Source of the DNA: Xestospongia bergquistia
Taxonomy: Eukaryota > Porifera > Demospongiae > Haplosclerida > Petrosiidae
Direction of reading: 5' to 3'
Assembly: GCA_963965975.1 (NCBI GenBank)
Contig: OZ014418.1
Coordinates: forward strand, 2,554,775-2,618,774
Length of the DNA: 64,000 bases
The notes beneath the pieces are model-generated. The model had not been told where the DNA came from, ran no database searches, and was given only the letters and a program-made list of their open reading frames with translations. Shown here piece by piece: positions 50,636 through 62,815 of the stretch (position 1 is the stretch's first letter; each line of letters starts with the position of its first letter). The position numbers and the translations under genes are program-made.

Positions 50636-52249
50636 GTTTCTATATAAGCAACATATATAACTGTATCAACAAAAGGGTTTGCCCCACCCAAAAATGTAAG
50701 TACATATCAGCATAAAACTAACTTAGTAAAATCATGAACAAAGAGCTTGTTGTTTATCTAAAGTCAAAACTATACTTACATTAATGTATTTAGTAAATAT
50801 ATAATATATAACCAGTCAAGCGCTTTTAAGCCATAATTTAATGCATGACAAATTATTCATCATTTAGGCCTATAAAATTCCAATAATAGATATCTCACTA
50901 TTATCGTTCATTTTAGTTATGTCTAAATAAGAGATAGGTCCGCTGTATATTTATATTAATGTATATACATAATAGATATTCCATTTATTAGAAAATATAT
51001 GAACAACAGATAAAATAATGAAGGTTCAAGAATTAATGAGAGAGGAAGGTTCAAGAATTTGGAAATGAGAACGGCCACGCCAACTAGTTTTGTACCCAAT
51101 GAGATGAAAACTTTTTTCAGTTTAAAATTAAAATTTCAGAGAGCAGGTAATTAATGGATTGACAGTTGGATAGAGGGATGTATGAATGGCCATAAGGTTA
51201 TGGACATTGCATTTTTTAGATATCCCAGTTAATGCTTGAGGTCACTTATCAATATATTTAGTTAGAACGATTAGCTACTGAAGTTGAGGAAGAGATAATG
51301 ACTCAGGAAGATCATTGAGTTATAATATATCATCTAATCTCAAATATCCAATCAACTACCAATTACTAAATAATTACAATGTATAAAGACATGATTGTTA
51401 ATATACTTTATACATTCCATTTTTGGTTGTTATTAGGTTATTTATTTAAACTAATTGATATAATTATAAGCAATAAATTAAAGATTAAATGTATATACTA
51501 TGTATTAAATGGTCAGATATAATTTAGATAATTCAAACACTCAATCTTTAATTATAACATTTTCGGTATTATTTGTGAGAAATAATTTATGTATTGTAAA
51601 GACTAAGTTAAGTAGTAAAGTTGATGTTATTAGATCAGTAACAAAATGTTTAGTTTTTTAATAAAACTAATATAATTTACTATCAACAACTACAATGTAT
51701 GTTTGGATACATTGACTATATACAACAACTTTGTATATAGCTAAATACAATAAGTAACAACAAGTTACTGATGTATTAAATACACTCATACACACTGGTA
51801 TCTAGTGGTGGTTCACACTATTAATAAATATCATCAGTTGGTTTAGACTGATGTAGACTGTGGGGCTCACAGACTTTTATTTCAATATCTTCTTGAGGCC
51901 TATAGATATACAGTATATGAATTTACACAAGATATGCTAACTTACCTACTGTCTGTTCCTTTAGTTTTCAATGATTTGAGCCTGGAAAAGTGAAAACAGT
52001 TGATAACTAAAAACAACATATGTTTTACATACTGTCTGACATATAATAATAATAGCAGAGAGTATATATATATATTGATGATGGAACAAGTTATCACTCA
52101 CTACACTCAACAGTATAAAATTATTCATTCAAAATTATAATTACATATAATATACTGTAAAATTACAATAGCATGATGACTTTATTACATTATACATACA
52201 TCAGTACATGTTTTAACAGAAATTACACAGGGATGTTCATCAATACCAC
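50636..52249. other. Intergenic between FzL-9 and FzL-10, paralogous to 58010-59601
   Basis: AT-rich; the two copies align throughout. A stretch at 51035-51230 corresponds to a 64-codon open frame at 58425-58619 (PTSFVPNEMKNFFSLKLKF) that is stopped here, so it is either a decaying exon or chance. A small exon-like element on minus is listed separately at 51946-51981. Confidence 0.5.
51946..51981 (-). other. Candidate 36-nt exon with strong splice sites, conserved in the duplicate (59345-59380)
   Basis: On minus, CACTTTTCCAG precedes and GTAAGTTAGC follows a 36-base segment. In one frame it reads LKSLKTKGTDS. The duplicate differs by a single substitution. It lies about 270 bp 3' of the FzL-10 (and FzL-12) stop codon, so it could be an alternative C-terminal or 3' UTR exon, or part of an unannotated transcript. 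Confidence 0.3.
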
Positions 52250-53370
52250 TTACACTCTATTGTCTGATGACGAACTTGAAACATTTGTTATCTCAGAAGA
52301 TTTTCTTGAGAGACAACGAAATGATTTAACTGTAACCTCTTTGACTGACCTCCACCTCAACACAAAGTTGAGGATACCAAGTGGAATTAGTCCTATAAGT
52401 GTATATGATATTGCACTCATATAGGGGCTGTATATATGTTCAAACTCAGATCTGTTACATTTTCCAGGAACATGTCCTAAAGCCTCACATTTAAAATAAT
52501 CTGTTAGTACAGAAATAAACTTGTCAGATTTAGCTGTAACAATAGCACTGTGTACTAAAGTAAATACAGAAAAGACTATGAACAAAACTATTGCAATAAG
52601 AATTTTCTTTTCAGCTGTACTCAGTGCTTTATTATTTTTAGTAAACACTGAACGAAAGGTAGATTTCTAAAACAATCATAATATCCATAAAGTTTATTAA
52701 AAAGTATATTTACCCTGTGTATAATCCAAAAGACAACAAACAGAAGGTATGTTTCAATACCTACAAGTACATCAATAATGACAGTAATAGAATAGAACCA
52801 CATAGGTCCATCACTTATACAAATATTTGGAGGAAAACGGTGTATACTATATTTATAATCTTCCACAGAAAGGGTAACTATAACAGCTGGTAATGGTATA
52901 ACTACACCTGTGAAATTAATGATAATACATTATTTATAATTTTTAACATACCAAGGAATATTATCACAGCTAAAAGGTATTTGTTCTGTCCTATTTTTTC
53001 CATTCTATTGGCATGAAAGGGAAAGACAACTTTATAAAAAATATGGTGACATGAAAGAACCAAAATAGCATCATGTTGATAATAACATAATGAAAAACAG
53101 CTCCTATATAAAAACAACTATAAATATTTTTTATGTGAAATAATATCATTAAACCTGATAGTGTACAAAATGGTGTTGGATTATTGAGAGTATCAATAAG
53201 ACTTGTTGAACTGCAAAGTAAACCATTTCTGTCAATAGAAATGATAATGACCAAGAGTGCTATATAAAGAATTAAAACCTTGCTCAATTGTCATTATATA
53301 AGAATATAACATACCTATTAAAGAACAGTCAATCACTACAATTATTAACAAGACAGATGTATATGAAAAC
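52250..53370 (-). pseudogene. FzL-10: truncated Frizzled-like receptor, exons 6-10 only
   Basis: Contains E6 (about 53370-53317), E7 (about 53253-53149), E8 (about 53098-52953), E9 (about 52910-52717) and E10 (52666-52250), closely similar to FzL-12. E1 to E5 (the signal segment, whole ectodomain and TM1) are missing because the duplication junction at about 53450 falls within the former intron 5. E8 also has 6 T rather than 7 in the run coding Ile-Phe-Phe-Tyr-Lys, giving a frameshift. Without a promoter or first exon it is presumably not expressed as a receptor. Confidence 0.88.
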
Positions 53371-53450
53371 CTAACAAAATATTTTATAATATTAATGTAC
53401 ATGCATAATGTAAAGTGAATATGTTACTTTAACAAACTAGTTTGTGGCCT

Positions 53451-55595
53451 TTGTGGCCTGTTGCAAGAATTTTAATACTTAATAAGATATTAGAAATTAC
53501 AAATATTATTGTTATTAGTAATAAATGGTACCATGCAGTTTGGGATCCAGTTCGAGTTAGATGCTTATCAATTAGCGAATGAAAAAAAGACGTCACATAC
53601 AAGACAGAAAATGTTTAAATTATGGCTTAGTATCAACCCTAAAAGCTCTTATGAAGAGGATAAATGAGTACATGGAGATATTGAGATAATTTTTTAGCTC
53701 TGTGAGTGTTCAGTGTTGATATGTAATTTAACACTACATTTTACATAGCAATACAATTACTATACTTTAGTGCCATATTGTTTTTGCATTATCACAGTCT
53801 CCAATCTATCCTGTGTAAGTCTTCCAGCTCTTATTTAGTGAGATAAGCATCAGTGTGAAGCAAGCAATGCTTGATAAAATGGAGACATTAGATAGCTCAT
53901 CATGCAGATGAGAAAAACTTAATTCATTTGTCTGCTATCCATATGGCAGTACCTTCAAACCGGAGGAGTTGGAATTACAACTACAATGCTGTCTGAGTTT
54001 GAGGAGGCAGAGTGAAGTATGATCTATACAACAATTTAGCATGTTTTGCTTCTACTGTGTCGATAATTGAAATATAAAAATTAATCAGTAAGTAAAATTA
54101 AACATAACAATAGAGTAAATTTGTTTTACTTTTGTTAGATATATTAATAGATTTTAATATAAGTAGAATATATAGTTTAATTTGAATTTTATTGTTATTA
54201 TTCAAATAATTGAAGAGATGCTATCATTTATTATTATGTCAATATTACTCATTACTGACAATCCAAAATGAATGGTTAATAGGCTCATAGTATCAAGACT
54301 ACATTCTGTACATACATGATTATGTATTGAAGTAGACTCAGTTAAAAGCTAATAGCAAGAAGTAATGACTATCTTATGAGTTCAAATATGACATTAAATC
54401 TTAAGCTAACTCCCATCAATCAGTGTTTTGTTAAATTACCTTAAAGTGTTGAATCAAATGTTTCTTATTGGAGGATAAAAGATGAATATATAATACAATA
54501 CAACTGACATTATTTACAATTTGTGTGGCCCACAAAGCTTTAAAATTCCTAAATTGATTACTTTGTCTAATTTTCCACCTTCATTGAGTAGGGACTGAAT
54601 GGATGTCCTCTTAAAAAACTGCACCAAAATTTCACTTTTGTTTTGAGTCTTTCTATGTCTTGAAACATATTCCTGTGTCAAGAAAACATTATATGCAATG
54701 TGTTTTCTTCTACATGATTAACACTTTCCAGTCAATCCTTAGCCATTAATATCCAAACAAGTCAGGTCATTCTCTCTCCACAATAAGGATGGGTAATGAA
54801 TTGAGAGTGGTATTTAGCCTTGACTTTAGTATTGCATGCCAATCAGTCAAACTTGCTCTCCTTAGAACATTTTGAATATAGTGCGAGTTGTCTTAACACT
54901 GCATGAAATAATATATTTACTTTGTGTGATTTTTGATCACAACTGTCTCATTGTGAGCTCTAATATATGATACAGTTTTGATAGTATCACATATGTATAA
55001 CATGTGTGCATACAACATATGAGAAATTTGTACAAATATATATCATATATGTATAAAATATATGATACAACTGTGATGCATTTCATTGTTTATCAAATAA
55101 TCCATTTGCTTTTACAACAGGTATGATCATGTGATTGGAAGTATAATGGCTAATTATAAACATACTGTCTGATATATTATTATAATTGGAGACAGTATAT
55201 TGATGATGGAACAAGTTATCACTACACTCAACAGTATAAATTAGTTATTCAAAACATAATTATATATAATATACTATAAAATTAAAATAACATGATGACT
55301 TTATTACATTACACATACATTAGTACATGTTTTAACAGAAATTACAGTGGGATGTTCATCAATACCACTTTTATAGCAGTATTAATAAAGTAACTACATT
55401 GGAAAACATGTTAAATCAAAAGTCAACAATGAAATAATAGCAATACTTTGGAAAATATCTATTTTAATCATTCATTCAGAAATATAGACATTTAAAAAAA
55501 AAATCTAAAATAATAATCATGATGAATTTATAATATTCTACATATATCAGTGAATTTTTAAACAGAAATTATACAGGAATGTTTATCAATGTCAC
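53451..55595. other. Duplication junction and intergenic copy of 45809-47958
   Basis: 53441-53460 carries TTTGTGGCCTTTGTGGCCTG, a 9-bp direct repeat at the seam, after which sequence matching 45809 begins. The rest is a close copy of the FzL-9 3' flank. No gene recognised. Confidence 0.7.
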
Positions 55596-58009
55596 TCACA
55601 TTTTATTGCCTGATGACAAACTTGAAACCTTTGTAATCTTGGAAGATTTCCTTGAGAGATGATGAAGTGATTTCACTGCTACTGCTTTTACTGAACTCCA
55701 CTTCAGTGCAAAATTAAGAATACCAAGTGGAACTAGTCCCATTAGAGCGTATGATAATGCACTCATATAGGCGTTTTTGTATTGTTCAAAATCAGATCTG
55801 TTGCATTTTCCAGGAACATGTCCTAAAGCCTCACACTTGAAATAATTTTTCAGAGCAGTAATAAATTTGTCAGAAGTCGCTACACCAGTGGCATTTCTAG
55901 CCAAAGTAAATACAGAAAAGACTATAAACAAACATATTGCAATAATTATTTTCTTCTCAGCTGTACTTAGCTGTCTTTTATTTTTAATTGGCTTTGAATG
56001 GAAAATAGATGCCTAAAACAATCATAATAATTGTAAAGTTTATTAAAATTGTATTTACCCTGTGAATGATCCAAAAGACAACAAACAGAAGATATATTCC
56101 AATACCTACAAGTACATCAATAACGACATTAATAGAATAGAACCACATAGCAGCATTGCTTGTACAAATAAATGGAGGAAAGCGGTATATTTTATAGTTA
56201 TAGTCTTCCACAGAAAGAGATACTATAACAGCTGGTAATGGTATAACTAGACCTGTAAAATTTATCATAATACATTACTTATAGTTTTTGGAATACCAAG
56301 AAATATCATCACAGCTAAAATGTATTTGTTCCGTCCTATTTTTTCCATTCTATTGGCATTAAAAGGAAAGGAAACATTATAAAAAAATATGATGACATGA
56401 AAAAACCACCAGAGTGTAAAGTTGATAATAGCATAATGAAAAACAGCTCCTATATAATAGAACTATAAATGACTCTGACGTGACATAGTATCATTAAACC
56501 TGATAGTGTACAAAACGGTGTTGGATTATTGAGACTATCAAAAAGACTTGTTGAACTGCATAATAAACCATTTCTATCAATGGAAATGATGATGACTATG
56601 ATTGCTATATAAAGTATTTTTAAAAAGTTGTCATTATATATGATCTTGGCAAACCTATTACTGAACAATCAATGACTTCAAATATTAACAAAATAGATGG
56701 ATATGAAAACCTAACAAAAGATTTTATAATCATATTCATGTACATGTGATAAACTCACATTGTTCTGTAATTTTTGATTGATATACCCACAATCAGTATA
56801 CAAAGTAACAAAGCAACACATGATGATATTAATTCTGAGTATATCAAAAGTTGACTTCCATCATGAGTGCCTTGTTCAAATCTGTCACATCGAGGTTGAC
56901 ATGTATTGTTGACTTTAATAAAGTCTTCCTTGCATGTTATATTTTGAAGAGTATAATTGGGGGATGTATTTGTATCTGTAACATATTATATTATCATTTA
57001 CATGACTGCCTGGCAAATTTCCCATTTCAAGTTGAACAAGCATAATATTATTGAAATATGCTTGCATTTCATGTTTTAGATTTAAAGTACATATGTGAAC
57101 ATACATACTCACAAGATAATAGCTTTTGACAAATAGGCAATCTGTCCCTATACCCATAATTAATAGCCATATTCCATTGTAAAGCACATACACCAGTACT
57201 AATGTCAATACAGTCTTCTCTTGATGCTGTATATATGTCTCCATTAGGACAGTCATAAAGTGGGAAGTAATATTGACAGAGAAATGGAATAGCAACTTGT
57301 TGACATTCTTTGTAGTACACTATAAACAATAATAATAGAAATCATATATAATTGCATTATTTTAGTATAACCTAGTATTGAATCTAATTCGAGTAAATCC
57401 TTTTCATATTGTACTTGAGTATCCTCTGATTCATTACTGTATATGACAATGTCTCCATCCTCTACTGTACACAAATGCCATGCAGTGAGAACATCACTAC
57501 ATATTGTACCAATATATGGATTGTTATCACAGTCTGTAGATGTTATGTTTATACTAAGTGTACTCCAAGTTATTGATAGAGTAGAACAATCATTTTTGAA
57601 AGGATTCTGTCCATTAGTAATGTTGATATTGCTACTGTTAAATGGCAATCTGTTGTTATAGGATGATCCCTAAAAAGGTCAAATAATTCTTATATACTTA
57701 TGTATAACATATGATATTGAAATATTCAAGTTGCATATACTTACAGGAGAAGCAGCAAAAATATTAGTGTAATCCTAAAAGGGTTTCACAAAATTGAATA
57801 TAATAAAAACATTAACAATTCACTCATGTCTAAAGTATATGTACGTGTGTCTGAGTGTGTAGATCATGTAAATGATAAAGCAATTTATAAAAAATAACAC
57901 TTACAGAGATGTAGTAAAACACAATTGGTAAGGAGAAGAGAGTCACAGTAATACATAGAGCAATAACCAGAACAGTGATCTCAATTACAGTTTTGCAGCC
58001 ACAGGCCAT
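55596..58009 (-). CDS. FzL-11: Frizzled/Smoothened-like 7TM receptor, apparently intact
   Basis: Exons (approximate): E1 58009-57905 (MACGCKTVIEITVLVIALC), E2 57774-57745, E3 57670-57374, E4 57320-57113, E5 56974-56759, E6 56712-56656, E7 56607-56503, E8 56452-56299, E9 56252-56059, E10 56012-55596. All are open and in phase. E5 is shorter at its start than in FzL-9 (NTSPNYTLQNITCKED) and the E4-E5 intron is only about 140 bp. Substitutions against FzL-9 include YGYRDRLPICQ in E4 and LFDSLNNPTPFC in E7. The E8 and E10 features match FzL-9, and KTxxxW is absent. FzL-9 and FzL-11 are the youngest intact pair in the window. Confidence 0.82.
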
Positions 58010-59601
58010 GCTTCTATATAAGCAACATATATATCTGTATCAACAAAAGGTTTGCCCCGCCCACCCAAAAATGTAAGTACATATCAGCATAAAACTAACT
58101 TAGTAAAATCATGAACAAAGAGATTGTTGTTTATCTAAAGTCAAATCTATATTTACATTAATGTATTTAGTAAATATATAATATATAACCAGTCAGAGCT
58201 TTTAAACCATAATTTAATGCATGACAAAGGTATTCATCATATTAGGCCTGTAAAATTCCAATAATAGATATCTCACTATTATCGTCCATTTCAGTTATGC
58301 CTAAATAAGAGATAAGTCCACTGTACATCTATATTAATGTATATACATAATAGATATTCCATTTATTAGAAAATATATGAACAGCAGATCAAATGATTAT
58401 TATTGAAAGTTCAAGTACTCATACTTGAGAGGAAGGTTCAAGAATTTGGAAATGAGAACGGCCCTGCCAACTAGTTTTGTACCCAATGAGATGAAAAATT
58501 TCTTCAGTTTAAAATTAAAATTTGAGAGAGCAGGTAATTATTGGATTGACAGTAGGATAGAGGCATGTATGAATGGCCATAAGGTTATGGACATTGCATT
58601 TATTAGGTATCCCAGTTAATGCTTGAGATCACTTATCAATATATATAGTTAGAACAATTACCTACTGAAGTTGAGGGAGAGATAATGTCTCAGGAAGATC
58701 ATTGAGTTATAACATCTTAGACTGGACATCTAATCTCAAATATCCAATCAACTACCAATTACTAAATAATTACAATGTACAAAGACATGATTATTGATAT
58801 ACTTTATACATTCCATTTTTGGTTGTAATTAGGTTACTTATTTAAATTAATAGGTATAATTATAAACAATAAACTAAAGATTAAATGTATATATTATGTA
58901 TTAAATGGTCAGATATAATTTAGATAATCCAAACCCTCAATCTTTAATTTTAACATTTTCGATATTATTTGTGAGCAATAATTTATGTATTGTAAAGACT
59001 AAGTTAAGTAGTAAAGTTGATGTTATTAGATCAGTAAAAAAATGTTAGTTTTTAAATAAAACTAATATAATTTACTATCAACAACTACAATGTATGTTTG
59101 GATACATTGACTACAACAACTTTGTAATAGCTAAATATAATAATTAACAACATGTTACTGATGTATTAAATACACTCATACACGCTGATATCTACTGGTG
59201 GTTCACACTATTAATAAATATCATCAGTTGGTTTAGACTGATGTAGACTGTGGGGCTCACAGACTTTTATTTTAATATCTTCTTGAGGTCTATAGATAGA
59301 CAGTATATGAAGTTACACAAGATAACCAAAATATGCTAACTTACCTACTGTCTGTTCCTTTAGTTCTCAATGATTTGAGCCTGGAAAAGTGAAAACAGTT
59401 GATAACTAAAAACAACATATGTTTTACATACTGTCTGACATATAATAATAATAGCAGAGAGTATATTGATGATGGAACATTCAAAAATATAATTACATAT
59501 AATATAATATAAAATTACAATAGCATGATGACTTCATTACATTATACATACATCAGTACATGTTTTAACAGAAATTACACAGGGATGTTCATTAATACCA
59601 C
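58010..59601. other. Intergenic between FzL-11 and FzL-12, copy of 50636-52249
   Basis: Paralogous along its length to the FzL-9/FzL-10 spacer. It includes a 64-codon open frame on plus at 58425-58619 whose duplicate is interrupted. I do not recognise a domain and treat it as doubtful. Confidence 0.5.
59345..59380 (-). other. Candidate 36-nt exon, duplicate of 51946-51981
   Basis: Same pyrimidine-rich acceptor and GTAAGT donor on minus, one substitution within the exon-like segment, about 220 bp 3' of the FzL-12 stop codon. Confidence 0.3.
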
Positions 59602-62600
59602 TTACACTCTATTGTCTGATGACGAACTTGAAACATTTGTTATCTCAGAAGATTTTCTTGAGAGACGACGAAATGATTTAACTGTAACCTCTTTGACTGA
59701 CCTCCACCTCAACACAAAGTTGAGAATACCAAGTGGAATTAGTCCTATAAGTGTATATGATATTGCACTCATATAGGGGCTGTAGATATGTTCAAACTCA
59801 GATCTGTTACATTTTCCAGGAACATGTCCTAAAGCCTCACATTTAAAATAATCTGTTAGTACAGAAATAAACTTGTCAGATTTAGCTGTAACAATAGCAC
59901 TGTGTACTAAAGTAGATACAGAAAAGACTATGAACAAAACTATTGCAATAAGAATTTTCTTTTCAGCTGTACTCAGTGCTTTATTATTTTTAGTAAACAC
60001 TGATCGAAAGGTAGATTTCTAAAACAATCATAATATCCATAAAGTTTATTAAAAAGTATATTTACCCTGTGTATAATCCAAAAGACAACAAACAGAAGGT
60101 ATGTTTCAATACCTACAAGTACATCAATAATGACAGTAATAGAATAGAACCACATAGGTCCATCACTTATACAAATATTTGGAGGAAAACGGTGTATACT
60201 ATATTTATAATCTTCCACAGAAAGGGAAACTATAACAGCTGGTAATGGTATAACTAGACCTGTGAAATTAATGATAATACATTATTTATAATTTTTTACA
60301 TACCAAGGAATATTATCACAGCTAAAATGTATTTGTTCTGTCCTATTTTTTCCATTCTATTGGCATGAAAGGGAAAGACAACTTTATAAAAAAATATGGT
60401 GACATGAAAGAACCACAATAGCATCATGTTGATAATAGCATAATGAAAAACAGCTCCTATATAAAAACAACTATAAATATTTCTGATGTTAAATAATACA
60501 TTAAACCTGATAGTGTACAAAATGGTGTTGGATTATTGAGACTATCAATAAGACTTGTTGAACTGCAAAGTAAACCATTTCTGTCAATAGAAATGATAAT
60601 GACCAAGAGTGCTATATAAAGAATTAAAACATTGCTCAGTTGTCATTATATAAGAATATAACATACCTATTACAGAACAGTCAATCACTACAATTATTAA
60701 CAAGACAGATGTATATGAAAACCTAACAAAATATTTTATAATAACATTAATGTACATGCATAATGTAAAGTGAATATGTTACTTTAACAAACTAGTTTGT
60801 GGCCTATACTGGTGGACATTATGTAGAGTTCATTTGATTTGCTAGGTTATCTTTGCTTTGTAATGGTATACTATGACAGCAAATTATTCAGTGAGTAATT
60901 CATAAGAATTCTAGATTCTATAGCAATCTACTTATATAAAGTAGATGGTTGATTTTTAAAATTTTATTACAGTAATGTATGTGACAAACTCACATTGTTT
61001 TGTAATTTTTGATATATATACTCACAATCAGTATACAAAGTAACAAAGCAACACATGATGCTATTAATTCTGAGTATATCAAAAGTTGACTTCCATGATG
61101 AGTGCCTTGTTCAAATCTGTCACATCGAGGCAGACATGTGTTGTTGATGTTAATAAAATCTTCTCTACATGTTATATTTTGAAGAGTAGAATTGATGGAT
61201 GTATTTGTGAAAGAGCTATTTCCAGTATCTATAATGAATTAAGAGACATTAATATAATTCAACCAAATAACTTTTTTCACTTATAGCAGGACCAATCAGA
61301 GTAGTCTTAATAGAGAGGTGGTTTTTGGATACAATTTTTGTTTTAACCAACCACATGCAGACCATACTGGTTGTATTAGAGAGGTTTTCTCAACATAGCA
61401 TTATAGGGGGCTACTCAGAGTGGTTGTTAGAGAGAAGTGCATCACTAGATTGAAGTTGTCACTACGTCAGGTTTCACTGTATTACATTAAAATGCACAAT
61501 GCTAAGTTGTCATAGTTATGATATATTAAGTGCTTACATATAAAACTAGATGGAGATTTGATTCCACTCTTGCTTTAATATTACTTTTTTTAACATTCTT
61601 CACAAAGATTTTTTGCGCCATGTTATAATGTTCATTATTTATTGTTCCTTTAAATTGAAACTTTCATTAAGGATTACTCTGTAAAATATATTAAAGCATG
61701 CTAGGGAAGACTACTGAGTCTTAATCGTATGCTCATGAATTTATGGTTTATTGTCTAGGAAACCTTTTCTTAAACTAGGGAAATCATAGCAACTAAATTA
61801 TACAATCAAAATTGAGTGCTAGCTAAATAGCTGAAAATGGTAAGTTACTATATACTCAAGGTCGAATAACTACTCCCTATAAGTTATTATGATGCATACT
61901 TACTAGTTGAAAGCTTTTGACAATTAGGTAATCTGTCTCCATATCCATAATTAATAGCCAGATTCCATTGTAAAGCACATATACCAGTACTAATGTCAAT
62001 ACAGTCTTCTCTTGATGCTGTATATATGTCTCCATTAGAACAGTCATAAAGTGGGAAGTAATATTGACAGAGAAATGGAATAGCAACTTGTTGACATTCT
62101 TTATAGTGCACTATAAACAATGACATTAGAAACCTCATATAATTGTATTAATTTAGTATAACCTAATAATGAATCCAATTGGACTAAATCCTTTTCATGT
62201 TGTGCCTGAGTTTTCACTGATTTATTACTGTATATGACAATGTCTCCATCCTCTATTGTACATAAATGCCATGAAGTGAGAACACCACTACATATTGTAC
62301 CAATATATGGATTGTTATTACAGTCTGTGGGTGTTATGTTTATACTAAGTCTACTCCAAGTTATTGATAGAGTAGTACAACTGTTTTTGAAAGGATTCTG
62401 TCCATTAGTAATGTTGATATTGCTACTGTTTGATCTGTTTTTATGGAATGTATCCTGAAGGTCAACAAAATATTTCTTTCAATTATAAATGATATAACCA
62501 TAATAAAATAAATAAAAAGTTATATAATTGTATACTTACAGGAGAAGCAGCTAAAAAATTAGTGTAATCCTAAAAAAGAGTTTATGACAAAATAATAGAT

Positions 62601-62815
62601 AGCAGAATATTACCAGTTCAGACATGCGTAATGTGTGTGATGTGTGCAAATCATATTAAAATAACAAATTATTAAAAGATTGTACTCACAGAAACGTAGT
62701 AAAACACAATTGGTAAGGAGAAGAGAGCCACTATAATACATAGAACAATAACCAGAACAGTGATATCAATAATCTTCGCTGATAACTTTCTTTGAGTTTT
62801 GCAGCCACAGACCAT
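59602..62815 (-). CDS. FzL-12: Frizzled/Smoothened-like 7TM receptor, intact, 604 residues predicted
   Basis: Exons: 62815-62690, 62569-62540, 62454-62163, 62110-61904, 61228-60994, 60722-60667, 60611-60507, 60456-60304, 60259-60066, 60018-59602. Lengths sum to 1815 nt (605 codons with stop) and all phases agree, which makes this the best-defined member. E1: MVCGCKTQRKLS then one hydrophobic segment. Ectodomain of roughly 200 residues with Asn-X-Thr sites. E4: IPFLCQYYFPLYDCSNGD and YGYGDRLPNCQ (Frizzled-CRD-like). E5: CLPRCDRFEQ hinge, TM1. E6-E7: TM2. E8: TM3 and part of TM4. E9: RFPPNICISDGPMWFYS extracellular loop then TM5. E10: TM6, Cys-containing loop (FKCEALGHVPGKC), TM7, then KWRSVKEVTVKS with no KTxxxW, and a Ser-rich tail. 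The E4-E5 intron (675 bp) holds possible repeat sequence. Confidence 0.87.

Larger units (their letters stand above)
45809..53450. repeat. Tandem segmental duplication, unit 1 (~7.6 kb: FzL-9 + FzL-10)
   Basis: Unit 1 starts at TTGCAAGAATTTTAATACTT (45809) and runs to GTTTGTGGCCT (about 53450). Unit 2 (53461-60805) repeats the same order, spacing and sequence with small indels. Corresponding landmarks are the FzL-9 and FzL-11 stops (47959 and 55596) and the FzL-10 and FzL-12 stops (52250 and 59602). Confidence 0.92.
53461..60805. repeat. Tandem segmental duplication, unit 2 (~7.3 kb: FzL-11 + 3' half of FzL-12)
   Basis: Repeat of 45809-53450. Unit 2 is about 300 bp shorter because of indels, mostly in introns such as the FzL-11 E4-E5 intron. 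The right limit is placed where FzL-12 intron 5 continues (GTGGCCTATACTGG) but unit 1 is interrupted. Confidence 0.92.

Noticed and set aside
52173..52424. Plus-strand frames opposite exon 10 (also 23668, 59525)
   Set aside because: Antisense shadow of the receptor C-terminus; no independent evidence.
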